A stretch of DNA of 64,000 bases, from the NCBI GenBank assembly GCA_025175895.1, contig CM046003.1, forward strand, positions 43,207,335 through 43,271,334. The letters run 5' to 3'. Under the pieces are notes generated by a model. The model made no database searches and was not told where the DNA came from. It worked only from the letters and a program-made list of their open reading frames with translations. Below are positions 33,123 to 46,139 of this stretch, one piece after another (the stretch's first letter is position 1; the number at the start of each line of letters is the position of its first letter). Origin of the DNA: Wurfbainia villosa. Lineage: Eukaryota > Streptophyta > Magnoliopsida > Zingiberales > Zingiberaceae. Position numbers and translations under genes: made by a program.

Positions 33123-36118
33123 TCAAAGACTGCTTGGTAATTGCACAAGGGACAGTATTTCCTTTCTCACTTCATCCCTTCTCAACTTCCCTGTGGTAGT
33201 AAAAGGAAAAGGCTTTCCCCAGAGCATGTAGATTTTTGGTATCTTGAATCTGCAATGAGGACGAGATAGCAGCATAATTCAGTGAAAGATACTGTTGGAA
33301 CGAAACAACTTTGTTTCCTTATCATCTTAAATTCAACATAAATGAACTAAGGTAGTGTGCAAAGACCTGGTTAAATTTTTATGTCTGCAATAATATTGGA
33401 TGATCTCAGCCGACACTTGTTTCTCCTCCGCCGCATATTTAGAATTCAGTTCAACCCATTTCCAGCTTTCCTTTATGTTCAAGCAAGCAACAAGTTTCTC
33501 GTCGAGGCGGATGTCAGGAACACCAACAACTACAACTTTGGATATTCCAGGGTGTTCAGATATAACAGCTTCCACCTATATCGATACCGTAACTGAATGA
33601 TTAACTAAGAGAAGATCGATAGGATATGATGGAAAGAAAAACCAACATAACATTCATCTACCTAATACCTCTTCAGGATACACATTCTCTCCTCCAGTCT
33701 TAATACAAGCCTTTTTACGACCAATGAGCCACAGATTACCATGGAAGTCGATCCAACCAATGTCGCCTGTGTCAAGCCACCCTTTCTCGTCGAAATCCCA
33801 TGTGATCAGCTCCTTGTGGTTCCAGTACCCAGCCATAACATGCAAGCCTCTTGTCATTATATTTCCAACAAAGGGATCACAAGAACTGCCACTGCTACTA
33901 GATATCTTTATTTCGACATGAGGAGCAGGCTTTCCCACACAGACTCCCCATAGCTGTGTCACCGGAGTGGCATTGGTTTTTTCATGGAAAGATATCCCAT
34001 TCGTTTTAGCTGTGGGATCACAGAGGGTAATAAACGTCAACGAAGAACAAGCCTCGGTCATTCCTGTTCATATAGAATCATGACATAGTATGAGCAGTTG
34101 AAGGTATAGAGTTGCAAGATATAAAGAATTATGAGAGGATACATAGTCACGTACCATAAGCAGAAAAGATCTTGGCACAAGGGAATATGCGATTAGCACC
34201 TCTTAAGAGCTCTTGTGAAAGGCCACCACCCCCATTGAGAATTTTGCACACAGATTCTCCATTGCTTGACAAGTTGAACCTTCTGACATCCAATTCAAAA
34301 GAGTTATGTCACAAATAAATGATCTTATTTTAAAAAGAATGTAGGTTAAAAAGAGGAACAGTCCAAGCCTGCTAGGTTTGTATTTTCTCACAAGTGCATG
34401 TTTACCTTTCATATGCAACTAAATCGGCCATCATTGCAGGAACTGTGATAAATGAAGTCACCTGGAATTCTTTTATCGCTTCAAACGTTAGCCTTGCATC
34501 AAATTTGGGTATTAAGATATGGCAACCACCTGCCATTAGCATTGCCAGGCAAGAAGATATTCCACCAATGTGACACAAAGGAGCTGTGTGTAGATAAACC
34601 TGAATGCACATCAATAATTTATCCTTATTCACGAATATATTGAGAATATCACAAAGTAAAACTCATCAAATCCTGCATGTTTATAGTTTCCATGTATGTC
34701 TAACATGATTTGGTGTACATAGTAGAAAGAACTACAATTCTCTGTGATATATCACTTTGTACATCCAAAAGGCAAAACTAGTTAAAGTACTATTATGCTG
34801 ATTTATTATTAAATGAAGATCACAACTGGGTCTCAGAAAGGAAACATACATCATCCTCACCATAACCAATGATAGATATCTTTGCAAGTGATTGAACAAT
34901 TATCGCAGTGTGGCTTATGGCAACTCCTTTTGGCTTTCCAGTTGTTCCTACGTATGACAAAACCTTCAGATATCAGTATGAAACAACCACGTCGAGACAA
35001 AGAAGAACTTTAATTTTCATCAATGTAAAAGCCAGAGTTAATTTTAAATGAGGGAAGTAGAAACCAAATCAAGTCCAAGGAGTAAGGAGTGTTGTTTCAG
35101 TTAATGGAATTGTTATCCACATTGTTTCGATACGGGATCAATTAGGACTCTCTCTGCAGAGTGTTTGAATTTACAATTCAATTTACAAACAGAAAGCTGG
35201 AAAAGTGAAAGTCCTTTTGATCTAAAAGGCAGAGTGCTGCTAAATGAAGGATAACCACGAGAACCTGGCTGTAGAAATTTAGAACCAGAGTACCTGATGT
35301 AAAGCATATAAGTGCAATGTTCCCTGGTGCAAATATTGGATCAGGCATCGGTGAAGCTTTGACAAAGCTTTGAGCCATTTCAATCTTCAAATCTGCAAAT
35401 CAATTGGGAATCGAGAGGTATATAATTTCTGTTGAGAACATTGTCCAAAAAAAGAAACGCAACCATGGAATCAATGACTACATAAAGAAAATTTTAACTT
35501 ACAGTTTTGGTTGCAGCTAAATATTGACGGTGACTCTCCGATATGAAGATATAGCTTTATAGATGGCAAGTTCTTCCCCTCTCGGAGCTGGAAAGCCCAT
35601 CGATTGCAGTGTTCATCCACCACTAACATTTTGGGGTTTACGAGTTCCATCGCCATTCTTGCTTCTTCAAAACTCTATCTTCAGCCAAGAAATTGCTTTA
35701 TTAGGAAGCTAAGAGAACGCGAATCGTCAAGTTATAGATCATAAAAATACTGCATTCCTTGTAAGATTCCACTCACCCAACGGTGATTGAGAGGGGCAAC
35801 GATGGCTCCAACGTAGGTAATGGCAAGGAACAACTGTACGTACCAATCGCTGTGAAACAAGAACGACAGTGAGTGTCATGGGAGTTGCTCGTCGTTGAGG
35901 GGGAGAATCGCTCCGCACCTGTTGAGGGCAGCTATGGCGACGACGTCACCTCTGGAAATGCCGGAGTCGGCCAGAGCACGGGCAAGGGAGTGGACGCTCT
36001 CCACGAACTTGCTGCCGGTCTTACGCCTGCCTCCGGCGACGGTTACCGGCGAATGGCCCCGGATGGCCTCGAGGCGCCGGAGACAGAGACAGACGTGGCC
36101 TCTCGAGTACGTCTCCAT
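33123..36118 (-). CDS. AAE14: 2-succinylbenzoate-CoA ligase (acyl-activating enzyme 14), 10 exons
   Basis: It activates 2-succinylbenzoate to its CoA thioester, the MenE step of phylloquinone (vitamin K1) synthesis. Coding exons on the minus strand are 36118-35919, 35849-35777, 35674-35503, 35392-35294, 34947-34850, 34599-34406, 34279-34155, 34063-33669, 33575-33367 and 33249-33123. All introns have GT/AG ends and phases agree. The model has 1,692 nt and 563 residues, against about 560 in Arabidopsis AAE14. Motifs in order are the ATP/AMP loop ICFTSGTTGKPKG (across the exon 4/5 join), LHTAPLCHIGG, KILNGGGGLS, SAYGMTEACSS, WLDTGDIGWID, IGRKKACIKTGGENVYPEE and a C-terminal TTTGKLRRDEVRKE with the catalytic Lys region. 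It ends in SSL, the peroxisomal-type tail also on the Arabidopsis enzyme. The start METYSRGHVCLCL aligns with the family N-terminus. Exon 1 is GC-rich. No break was seen. Confidence 0.93.
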
Positions 36119-36589
36119 CCGCGATCAAGCCATCGGATACTGCCCTATGTTTCCGGTCGTCACACGATGCTTTAGAGATAAGTAACGCTATCAATCTACG
36201 TGGATCCCATGGATACGCGATTATAAATCGACAGCTTTTTCTGGTATTTCTTCAAAATTGAAAAATAAAAAGTAAAAAAAAACATTTACTTTTGATTAGC
36301 ATAAGGGTAAGTTAGAGTAAAATTCCTCTGCTCTTGTTTATATTTGGATTCAGTTCCTATAACAATTTTCTTCTCAATAAGTCATCGTCTTCCCTCCCCC
36401 AATGGTAACCCTAAACACTTAATTCCCTCACTTGACCAAACCGTTTGCTCGCCCCCTTGAAAACCATTGTGTTTCCCTTATTTCAACCACTAGCGACCCA
36501 TGACATCAAGCAAATGCGATAAGAGTGAACAAGGAGACTAACGAGCAAGTGCGTAAAAAAGATTAAACAAGGTAAATATACTTAATTCA
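36119..36589. other. AAE14 upstream region and boundary with MULE sequence
   Basis: It contains the 5' flank of AAE14 and AT-rich DNA. No clear TATA box was assigned and no ORF was found. The left edge of the MULE-related repeats lies somewhere in 36240-36600; no terminus or 9-bp duplication could be fixed. Confidence 0.4.
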
Positions 36590-37540
36590 TATAATTTTGG
36601 ATAATTTTTTTATGATAATTACATAATTTTATTTATTGATACAAAGAGTATATAATTTGAGTCAATAGGTATTTGATTTTGTACTTGAAATATTCTGATT
36701 TGATTTTTGGGGATGTAAAAAAATTATACTTTGAAGTTAATAATAATGGTTTTGTTTGATGTTCATGAAGTAAAAATATGATATATAAATTGTTATAAAA
36801 GATTTTGTACCTAATGTGAGTCAATAGATACTTATTTTAGCTCATTAAATACTCTGATTCGATTATTAGTTGTGTTATTCATGAAATAAAATAATGATAT
36901 CGAAATTTGTAGAAAATGTACTTAATGTTAGTCAATCGATACTTGTTTTGATCATTTAAATACCAAATTTGATTATTTGAGAATGTCAAAAAAATTATTT
37001 AAAAGTTAATATTAAGTGACTTATGTTCAGAGTCTTCACAATCGATTCTTATTGATCGATTTTTACATAATTTTAGGTAAATTTTTTGTGATAATTACAT
37101 AATTTTTTTATTGGTATAAAGAACATCTAATTTGAGTCAATAGATATTTGATTTTGTGCCTGAAATATTCGGAATCAATTTTTGGTGTTGTAAATAAATT
37201 ATACTTTGAAGTTAATAATATTGACTTTTGTTTGACGTTCATGACATAAAAATATGATACTTAAATTGCTACAAAAGATTTTATATCTAATGTGAGTCAA
37301 TAGATACTTATTTTGGCTCATTAAATACCCTGATTCGATTATTGTTTGTATTATTCATGAAATAAAATTATGATACCTAAATTGGTAGAAAAAGTATTTA
37401 ATGTTAGTCAATCGATATTTGTTTTGGTCATTTAAATACCAAAATTTGATTATCTGAGGATGTCAAAAAAAATATTTAAAAGTTAATATTAAGTGACATA
37501 TGTTTATGGCTTTCGTCAATCGATACTTATTGTGATACTG
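36590..37540 (+). repeat. Two AT-rich direct repeats, about 475 bp each
   Basis: Word GAGTCAATAG(G/A)TATTTGATTTTG recurs near 36658 and 37133, and GTGAGTCAATAGATACTTATTTT recurs near 36816 and 37292. Spacing is about 475 bp. The unit also appears inverted at 58440-58880. These are probably subterminal repeats of the MULE. Confidence 0.85.
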
Positions 37541-37662
37541 ATTTTGTTCTATATTGCTTAATGTATTATCTAGATTAATATGTCATGTTGTGTTTTTTAT
37601 TGACTTATTTTATGAAAATATTTATTGAAATTATTGCTAATTAAGCTTTTTGTCAATTAGAA

Positions 37663-37775
37663 ATGACAAGGACTAAAAAATACACTGATGATAATGATAG
37701 AGATGTTGAACCAAGTGGAAAAGAAGGTTATTCAAGGTGTTCCCCAACAAAATTTATGTCAGTCATGGAACAATT
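37663..37775 (+). pseudogene. Ulp1-like MULE gene, first coding segment
   Basis: ATG at 37663 (MTRTKKYTDDNDRDVEPSGK) follows an intron-like acceptor (TTGTCAATTAG). The frame runs to 37775, where the 16.5-kb gypsy element enters. The same frame resumes at 54292, past the duplicated CAATT. The region is charged and has no domain by itself. Confidence 0.75.
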
Positions 37776-40700
37776 TGTCACGCCCCGAGAGTATGCCGAG
37801 CCGAAAATCAAACGGACAGCACCTCCCCTGTACGTGGCAACATTTCGGGTTAATACAAGGCCCGTAGGCCCACAATAACAACAATATATATATCAAAACA
37901 ACAACTACACAAAAACACAGTGGAAACAAACCACAACAATACAACAATCCCACACATGCATACCGGTATGACTAACACACCACAACATAAAATCTCGACA
38001 AAATCTGAATATACAACATATACATCACGAAAACTCCAAAATACAATGCACAACGAACAGCAGGCCCAAAACAAAACACGGGAGCCTCGTGAGATGAGAT
38101 GACGTCAGCCGGCGGTGCTCCAAGCTGTCACGAAGTCTTCTACCTGTTACCTGGGCGACAGAAAAACCCAGGGTTTGTGGGGGTGGTGAGTAAAACTCAG
38201 CAGGTAATAGAAAACATGTACATATGTAATATCACAAGTATTTCGACCACATAATCTAGATGTACAACAGGTATATCAACATAATATATAAATACAAGCA
38301 TATACCGTCTAACTGAAATGAATAACATAAAATGCAGACATACCTGAAGTCTGCTACGCTACTCTGATCCAACCTGAACATATATCCAACATATATATAA
38401 CAGGAAGAGTAATACTAACACATAATCTACTCATGCTACAGGCTAAAGTATCTATGGTCTATCCAACACATACCAATATCTGACACAACTGTATAACATA
38501 TGTAAGAAACATACATGAATATGATGTCCACCCAAATGCAGCAAGCATAGTACAAACAAATGCAACATCACAATAATCATATATATATAGACTGTATCTA
38601 TATATATATTAATCTCAACCATCCATATATATATATATACATGCATATATGTATATATATATGGTAATATGCAAAGCGCCATAAGATACGGCTATGCAGC
38701 ATGCATGGTCATGTCGGCTCACCCTAAAGCTACCACGACCCCAGTGTGCCCTCGGTGGCTCGAGCATAACAACTGTCCCAACTCAACACCAACCACTACT
38801 CTCGAGTGGCCGAGTGGGCAGTATGATCGAGTAGCATATAAGCGTAAAGAGCAAGCTACACGATGGGGGTCTCTGCTGTTGGCCACTCCGACAGTCACTA
38901 CCCATGAGTGGTCGAGTGCCACACACGCAGGACTACGACACGCAAATCCAACTACCACCGTCTATAGTGGTAGAGTGCGACACCACAATGCTCTGCCCTC
39001 ACACGGGTGACTCCTCCTATGAGTAACCGTGGAGGCAGGATGACTGGCGACACTCTCAACCACAAGGGAGACCTCGTCGCCAGCGTGCATGCAAATGCAT
39101 GAATGCAATGTCTCACATACAGACATCCACCATAGACTCTCTATCCTACAGATAATCATACTAACCAGATCAACGCACTCTCTATCCTACAGAGAGTCGT
39201 ACTCAACTGATCATAATACTCTCTATCCTGTGGAGAGTCATACCAATCTAATCGACGCACTCTCTATCCTGTAGAGAGTCATACTCATCTGATTATAACA
39301 AGCTAGGACCACCGGTTCGTAGCGATACCCTAAGTATCATTCCTCTGACCATTTACACAATACATGTTCGATGGTAACATACAACCTAAGGGTACTAGAA
39401 CTAACCCTAGGTTAAAGACATTATCTACCTACGGATGACCTTTTTGCCCAATGTACAATCAGGTTGTCATCCGGACTTTACTAATTGCACTTAACTTAAA
39501 CAAATTCTAAGTTACTTGCATCACCTATATGTATAACTCCTAATCATGATAAAATAAACATGATATCAACAATGGAGTTAATAGCCAATGGTAAAAGATC
39601 AAGCATACGATAAAAAGAACAGGGTCAAGGTAATATGAACACCTAACATGCTTATATCAATAACTAAATCTGAATGCAATACATCTACCCGGACCAGGTA
39701 GGAAATTACCCACCTGATTTGTAGTTCGACTGATTGTATTCACATCCGCAAACCTGCCTCGAATCGAAGTCCTGAAACCATAGAATCAAAATAACTCTAG
39801 TCTCCACTAACCACCAATATAATCCAATAATAACATATTCAAATCAGTTTACTAAATTAATATGATACACAACTATCAACAACCAAACCTCACTTACCAA
39901 GCCTAGCTTTCATTTGCTCGACTTCTTGATCCTCATCAGATCTACTCAATTGCCAAGAAATACGATATGTAAATCTACAATTAACACCACTATATTAATG
40001 ATCACAAACAAATATGATGGTTCTCCAACTATATCATTATTAGGTCAAAGCTTACCTCATCTGATCTACATATCAGATCAAATATATATATAAACTAGCA
40101 TCATATCTATTGATACCATTCTCAGATAAAGGCTTACCTCACATTACCTGTCAAATTTAGATTCCGTGCTCAACTCCATCAACTGCCCATTCAATGTAAC
40201 GGCGTGCTCAAACCCATAGCTTATCAATGCGATGAAACACACTTTGGCAACACCATCCAATCAACATTAACCCATTCGTAGTCCCCCAATAACATGCCAT
40301 ACCGAGTATCAGCAACCTTGCAATCCACCTGCAGTCATAGTCCCCAAACTTACATCCGATCCAAGATGAAAACAACCAGAATTAACCATCATGGAGAACT
40401 CACCAACTGTTGCATCACATCTCGTCCCAAATCCGTTCGATTACGTATTGCTTTTAGCGGATTGATAGAGACAAAAGTGCGGCTCATGCTTACGGGTCGG
40501 AATCTCACACCCCAAATTTCATCATCCGCCGGGAACCAATAGGAGCAGCTGCCCTAGTCCCCAAACAGATCTGGACTTGTCGCGAGAACTTCGCCCGCTC
40601 GAACAGAACTAGTGTAGACATTGCCGGCGTAAGTCTCCAGTCGCTGTCCGCTCCGGTAGTGATCTCAGCCCCCAAATCTCCGTATCGAAATCGCGGCACA

Positions 40701-41258
40701 AGCCTCTCGCCTTAGCTCCGGCGATCGGCGCGACTCATGATCTCGAGCGATGGTGACGAGTTCTTCTTTGTCGGGATCACGCGGGAGAAGGAGCGCCGGC
40801 GATTGAGCGAGATAAGAGCGTGGCTAGAGCTTGGCGGCGGGATCGATCAGAAGGCTCGCGATCGGTGGCGGCGACTGCGGCAGTGCGAGGAAGAAGACGA
40901 CGATAGTTGATCGCTCGCTCGGCAGCCACAGCGGAGAGGGGAAGCGTCTTCGAGCGGCAGAGATTCGGTCGGGGAGAGGAATCGTGCGAGAGGAAGTCGG
41001 CGAGATCGGGAAAAACGATCGACGATGGAGAAATAGGAGTCGCGATCGATGGGAAACAAAAGAACTAGATTAATTAGCCATTTAATATAGTCTAAACAGG
41101 CTTTATAAAAGCCTATTCGCTTTATCCCCATGAAATATCCATACAACCTCCGTTTAAATCCAGAAAAATTTCTAAAAATTCCTGAAAAATTCCACAAAGA
41201 TATTTTATCAATTAACGAGGAATATTTTATTTTATTATTTTTTTTCTGATATTTTACA
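37776..41258 (-). repeat. 3' LTR of the gypsy element (3.48 kb)
   Basis: Its partner is 50767-54286. It contains four TAGAGAGT minisatellite units (39120-39290), a (TA)n tract near 38620-38665 and a GC-rich block (40430-40990). Most of it matches the partner almost base for base; the GC-rich block does not. Confidence 0.95.
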
Positions 41259-41270
41259 TTCTCCCCCACT
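41259..41270 (-). other. Polypurine tract of the gypsy element
   Basis: AGTGGGGGAGAA on the minus strand directly precedes the LTR start TGTAAAATATCAG. Confidence 0.9.
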
Positions 41271-43204
41271 TATAAAAATTTGGTCCCCAAATTTTGTACT
41301 AACTTGCAAAAATTTACTTCAAGCAAGTTTCCGAAAGGACCACATACCTTCCTCAAGTGACCAGATGAGACCATCGAGCTCGGATAGTATCTTCCAGCTC
41401 CTACTTAGCCTCCTCATCGGTATGATGCTGTCATCCAACCTTTACGAGTTGGATGATTTTCGTCCCATTACTGTCGCTCCTTGCGACCCAGGCTCCACCC
41501 TGGAATCACCTCGTAAGTTGCATTAGACTGAGGTAGTATCAGAACCTCTTACAGAACATGATCATATCACGACACGTATTTCCTCATCATATAATCATAA
41601 AATACGTTATGAACACCCACAAGTGTCGGAAGTAAAGCCAATCGATAAGCTACACCTCCAAAATCCACGACACAAAATCTGAATAGATCCTCAAACGTCT
41701 AAATGATACACTCAGACTGTTCATCTGTCTGTGGATGAAATGTTGCACTAAGCCGAAGCTCTGTGCCCCTAGTCTGGTGCAGACTTTTGCCAAAATCGCG
41801 AGGTAAATCGCGAATTTCTATCCGATACGATACTTAAAAGTACCCCACGCAATCTGATAATCTTTCGGTAATACAACGCTGCCGGATGGTCCAACGAGTA
41901 CGACCCACGAATAGAAAAGAAGTGAGCTGATTTGGTCAGTCGATCCACAATCACCCAAATCGCATCACGTCCTTTACGGGTCCTAGGCAATCCCGTAACG
42001 CAATCAATTGTGATATGCTCCCACTTCCATTCCGGAATCGGAATTTTCTAGAGCAATCCATCGAGTTTCTGATATTCAACCTTCACCTGCTGATATAGTA
42101 TATATCCAGCAGCAAAGTCTGTGGTATTTCTCTTCATACCGTTCCCATCAGTATAAAACATCTCAAATCTCGGTACATCCGAGTACCACCAAGGTACATA
42201 GCCCATCTTGAATGATGTGCTATCTGTAACGACTCTTCCATGATTGGTCGCGTGTCCGAACACACTATCCTTATCAGAGAAGGAGAATTATCTTCTCAAA
42301 AGAGAAATCCATCAACCATTCAAAATCCACTCTACCACACACTCTATAAGTGCATGGAAGACTATAGCGATCAATCTCCCTTGTTGCAACTGTTCGCGCT
42401 CCAGCAACTCCATTGTAGCTACCCAGTAGCTTGTTAAATTCAAGGAGCACTTCTGCTCCATACCACTACAAATCCAGATAATAATTACTAAAGTCATGTC
42501 ATGTATATGACAGACTATTTCGTAGTTTCTTAATTGACGTAAGCATAAGGTACGCCTCATTCAACTACATCGGAATCGCTCCGATCCCTGAAATGACGCA
42601 TCTGCGTACATCATCCTTTTATCCACACCGGAAGGATTAATTAATACTCGTGTAAAAGTTAACTGCCGTCTAGGTCTTGTAAACTGGTTTCACCAGCTTT
42701 CAACTAAATTCTTTCCATCACTCTCTTGGTCAAATAAGTCCGTGGTATAGTAATGCCAAACATTCTATCCACATTTACCGAATTAACTAAAACATACAAG
42801 GAAAACCACCAACTACAGTGGTCGAGTGCGCAACTCCAACTACCACAATCAACAGTGGCTAGGTTACGCAACTCCAACAACTACTAACTGATCCAATCGT
42901 GTCCAAGATACACGATTCTCAAATCCAGTGGTGACTAAATCGTTTATTAGTCTAACAACTTAATCAAAACTCATAAAATTCATACCAAGTATGAAATTGT
43001 TGTCTTTACACATTTGCATCCCCTTTACTCTACGCTGATGATATATCAATCATCACAATGACAATGATACTTATATGACACTATGTTATTATCATATCAA
43101 CTCTCCAGTCGTAAACCAACCCTAGAGTATACACAAGTGTTCTTAGCTGATCTAAACAGATCATTTATCCTCAACGTTGGATATTTACTTTCAACAATTA
43201 TCGC
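41271..43204 (-). pseudogene. Decayed gypsy pol, integrase core recognisable
   Basis: On the minus strand, QQVKVEYQKLDGLL (to about 42050) leads into an integrase core with PIPEWKWEHITID. LPRTRKGRDAIWVIVDRLTKSAHF and IVSDRNSRFTSRFW follow (41990-41769). These hold the first two catalytic Asp positions of a chromovirus-type integrase. Between 41770 and 41271 weak traces of a C-terminal domain occur. The right half (42270-43204) should hold RNase H/RT but nothing readable was found. This is a dead copy. Confidence 0.75.
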
Positions 43205-43209
43205 ATTCC

Positions 43210-44270
43210 TGTTAGTGCAGGGGCACTAGATAATCGAACCTGTGTTTTGATTATAGCAAAGATACAAAGTTAAGTTTACATCGTTATCTCACGAGCTATC
43301 AAGTGTGCAGAAAAGTATTAAAGCTAGAGCTGAAGGCTAGCGACACCCGGAGGAAGCCGCGGTGGTCGGGCGACACTCGAGTGACTTCGGAGGGAGCCGA
43401 AGGAATCGAGTGGAAGGCCAGAAGTGAGAGCTACTATCAAGGTAAGATCGTGTGAGTGAGAGATTGTAAGGTCGTGTCCTCTTTACGGGGATGACCGTAG
43501 GCGGCGATCCGACTAAGACTTCCTGTGGAAGGTCTAGGTCGAGATCGGACGGTTAGAAACCGTCGTATTTATCATTTTCCGAGCTAACCTCTTATTGCAG
43601 GGAAGTGGCCAAGCTGGCAGTTGACTGCTAGACATGGAGTAGTCGACTGATGCCCATCAATCGACTGATGGGAGGCATCAGTCGACTGATGGCGATGATT
43701 CAGCTTTTGCGCTAGGTCAAAACGGATAACGTTTGATGCGGCCACTTCGCGATAAAATTTGGACAACTTCATGATCCGTTCCGAAAAAAGAGGAGACAAA
43801 TTCAGAGGCCAAAATCTATAAAAGGAGGGGAGGATTCCACTTCAAAGACATCAAGTTTATTCATCAAGTGCTCCTACAACGCCAACGCTCCAACATCGTC
43901 ATAACGCCGACGCAACGTCAAGTTTCGATCTTCTTCGTCGGCAGCAGAATCAAGTAATATTTTTGATATTGTATTCTTTGTTTTTCTTCATAACGAGGTG
44001 AGGTAGGCTTGTTGCCTCATCCTCGTATATTCGGTTTTGTGATCGTTGTCTCCTACCTCCAACGAGGAGGAGACGTTATAGTGCTTTGCCCTCCGTACGC
44101 GGTCTAGGACCGATAGAGCCTTGGAGTAGCAACCGCTGGGTTGTGAACCAAGTAAAATAAACGTGTTCATTTATTTTTCGCTGTGCTTACTTTGCGTATC
44201 GAACGAACGAAAAAGAAAAGATTTACGATCGCTATTCACCCCCCCTCTAGCGACGCTTCTCGATCCAACA
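43210..44270 (+). repeat. 5' LTR of gag-only element A
   Basis: 1,061 bp; it begins TGTTAGTGCAGGGG (one change from the partner) and ends CGATCCAACA. CAGTCGACTG-type palindromes lie at 43640-43690. TATAAAAG is at 43817-43824. The motif ATTCACCCCCCCTCTAG lies near the end, as in the other LTRs of this type. Confidence 0.95.
43817..43824 (+). promoter_or_regulatory. TATA box of LTR A (5' copy)
   Basis: TATAAAAG in AATCTATAAAAGGAGGGG is conserved in all family A LTRs in the window. It would drive transcription of element A. Confidence 0.6.
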
Positions 44271-44272
44271 AT

Positions 44273-44284
44273 TGGTATCAGAGC
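44273..44284 (+). other. Primer-binding site of element A
   Basis: TGGTATCAGAGC lies two bases inside the 5' LTR and is an exact initiator tRNA-Met site. Confidence 0.95.
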
Positions 44285-44754
44285 GGGGGCGCTAAGATTT
44301 GGTGAAACCACCAATCTAGCACGTTTTGGTTTTCTGTTCGTATTTTTTTTGATTCATATTTTTTTTGGTCTTTTTCCTCCCGCACTACTAATCCAAGACG
44401 AAGTCTTGGTACGTTCTTTGGTTGTGTGCTTGCACGTTTTCTCTCTTGGAGTAGCCGACGGTAAAACGGCTTTAACTTTTCGCACAAGTGGTCTCACATA
44501 CCGATCTCCCTACCAAATCGAAGCTCTCAGAACGATCTACATTTCTTACGTGGGTTTACCCTCGTAACAAGCTATTTCAGCCCCAAAATCCAACGTTTAG
44601 TACCCTTTCGGGACATCGAAGGTCGAAGTTTGAGTTTTTTAGTTTCTTATTCTCCTTATTTATTTCTGTTTATTTCCTATTATTTCCCTTTTCTAATCCA
44701 AGACCAAGTCTTGGAATTCTCTTTGGTTTTTATTCATATTTTGCAAGATATTTA
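44285..44754 (+). other. Leader of element A
   Basis: 470 bp, T-rich, without a conserved ORF. Two copies of AATCCAAGACNAAGTCTTGG (44389 and 44695) form small palindromes. It may hold packaging signals. Confidence 0.5.
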
Positions 44755-46139
44755 ATGGCTCACATTGAAGGGGTATAGCACCACCCGACCTCCGTTCTTT
44801 AACGGAAATGATTTCCGTTATTGGAAAGGTCGGATGGAGTGTTTTCTAAAAACACAAGTCGAGACTTGGATAATAATCCAAACCGGCTTTGCTCTACCCA
44901 CCAATGATCAAGGAGAGGCCTTGGATTTCAACAAGTGGACAAATGCAACCAAGAGGCAAATCGAAGCCGATGCAAGAGCAACCCAAATATTGCAATGTGC
45001 CTTGTCCAAGGAGGAACTCAACCGCATCGGACCATTCATTAGCGCCAAAGACCTCTGGAACAAATTGATTGATTTACACGAAGGGACGGCCGATGCTAAG
45101 GTATGTAAAAGAGATTTACTTTTAAATAAAGCATAATCTAAAGATGCAGGATCATGAGACCGCCACCCAACTACATGCGCGGATCCAAGATATCGTCAAC
45201 GGTCTTCATTCGATCGGGCAAGCCATAGAGAACCGGGACCTTATAAGGTACGCTTTAAATGCTTTCCCTAGGACTACCTTGTGGGAATCCATGGTCGATG
45301 TCTACAAGGTCTCTAAGGACCTTTCGAAGCTTAGGTTAGACGAATTATTTTTCGAGTTTGAACTTCATGAGCAAACTAACGTGGTTCGGGCCGAGAGAGG
45401 TATTGCTCTACTTGCAGGACAAAGAAGGAAGCTACCTACTAAGCAAGTAGATGAACTCGAACCCGAAGACGAATCCGAATCCGAATCCGAAGAGGAGGCC
45501 ATAATAGTCAACATTGTGCGGAGAATAGTTCGACAAGAAAGAAGGAAATTGAAGAATGAGAACCAAAAGAAAAATGGATCAAGGAAAGCCTTCCATGCAA
45601 CTTGGGACAACAGAGAAGACATAGCTTACATGGCAAGAACGGAGGAGTCCGAGTCAGAATCCGAAGCCGAGTCCAACTACAACTCCGACTCCGACCCCGA
45701 AGATTATTTCGAGAGAAAACTCAAAGCCGGACCAAAAGGGAAAGTCAAGGTTAATCGCTCTTTAATTAGTACACTTTACAGTACAATTAAAATGCTTACT
45801 AGGAAATTGACTAAGTCCGAGTCTAGGGTTGAGTCATTACTTGAGGAGGTTGAAACCCTCAAGCAAGAGGCTACTCTAACCTCTTCAACTAGTCAAGTTC
45901 AAGAGGGAAACTCAACCCAAATTGAAAAACTTGAGGAGGAGAATTCTCTTTTGAAAGACCGAGTTCAAGAGGTTGAGGGTAGGTTGGAAAGGTTCACATT
46001 GGGATCTAAGAACCTTAATCGACTACTTGGAACCCAAAGAGTCGTGTACAACAAAGCCGGACTCGGATTTAAGTCAAAGACTACGAATAGGTCTTATATG
46101 TCTATCGTAAATCGTAGTCATCAAAGAGTCCAAGCATGA
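44755..46139 (+). pseudogene. Gag protein of element A, frameshifted
   Basis: ATG at 44755 (MAHIEG) leads into PPFFNGNDFRYWKGRMECFL after a one-base frame change near 44775. This is the typical copia gag N-terminus. A second frame change lies near 45135. The 45144-46139 segment continues the UBN2-type gag (HARIQDIVNGLHSIGQAIEN, DELFFEFELHEQ). A stretch rich in Glu and Ser follows (ESESESEEE), then a coiled coil (VESLLEEVETLKQEA, IEKLEEENSLLKDRVQEVEG). No CCHC knuckle is present. Past the stop, WIPQDQVHYLNRPYW at 46175 is like the tail found after gag in copia proteins. Confidence 0.8.

Noticed and set aside
33123..36118. 4-coumarate-CoA ligase as the identity of the AMP-binding gene
   Set aside because: N-terminal wording, LHTAPLCHIGG, the exon layout, length and SSL tail fit AAE14/MenE better than 4CL.
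35873..36185. Plus-strand ORFs over AAE14 exon 1
   Set aside because: They are shadows of a GC-rich exon read on the other strand.
38452..38682. Tyr/Ile-rich ORF resembling a membrane peptide, repeated at 51442-51678
   Set aside because: It is a translation of the (TA)n tract and flanks inside the paired gypsy LTRs.
44272..44284. tRNA gene suggested by tRNA-like text
   Set aside because: The match is only the 12-base primer site complementary to tRNA-Met; no tRNA body is present.
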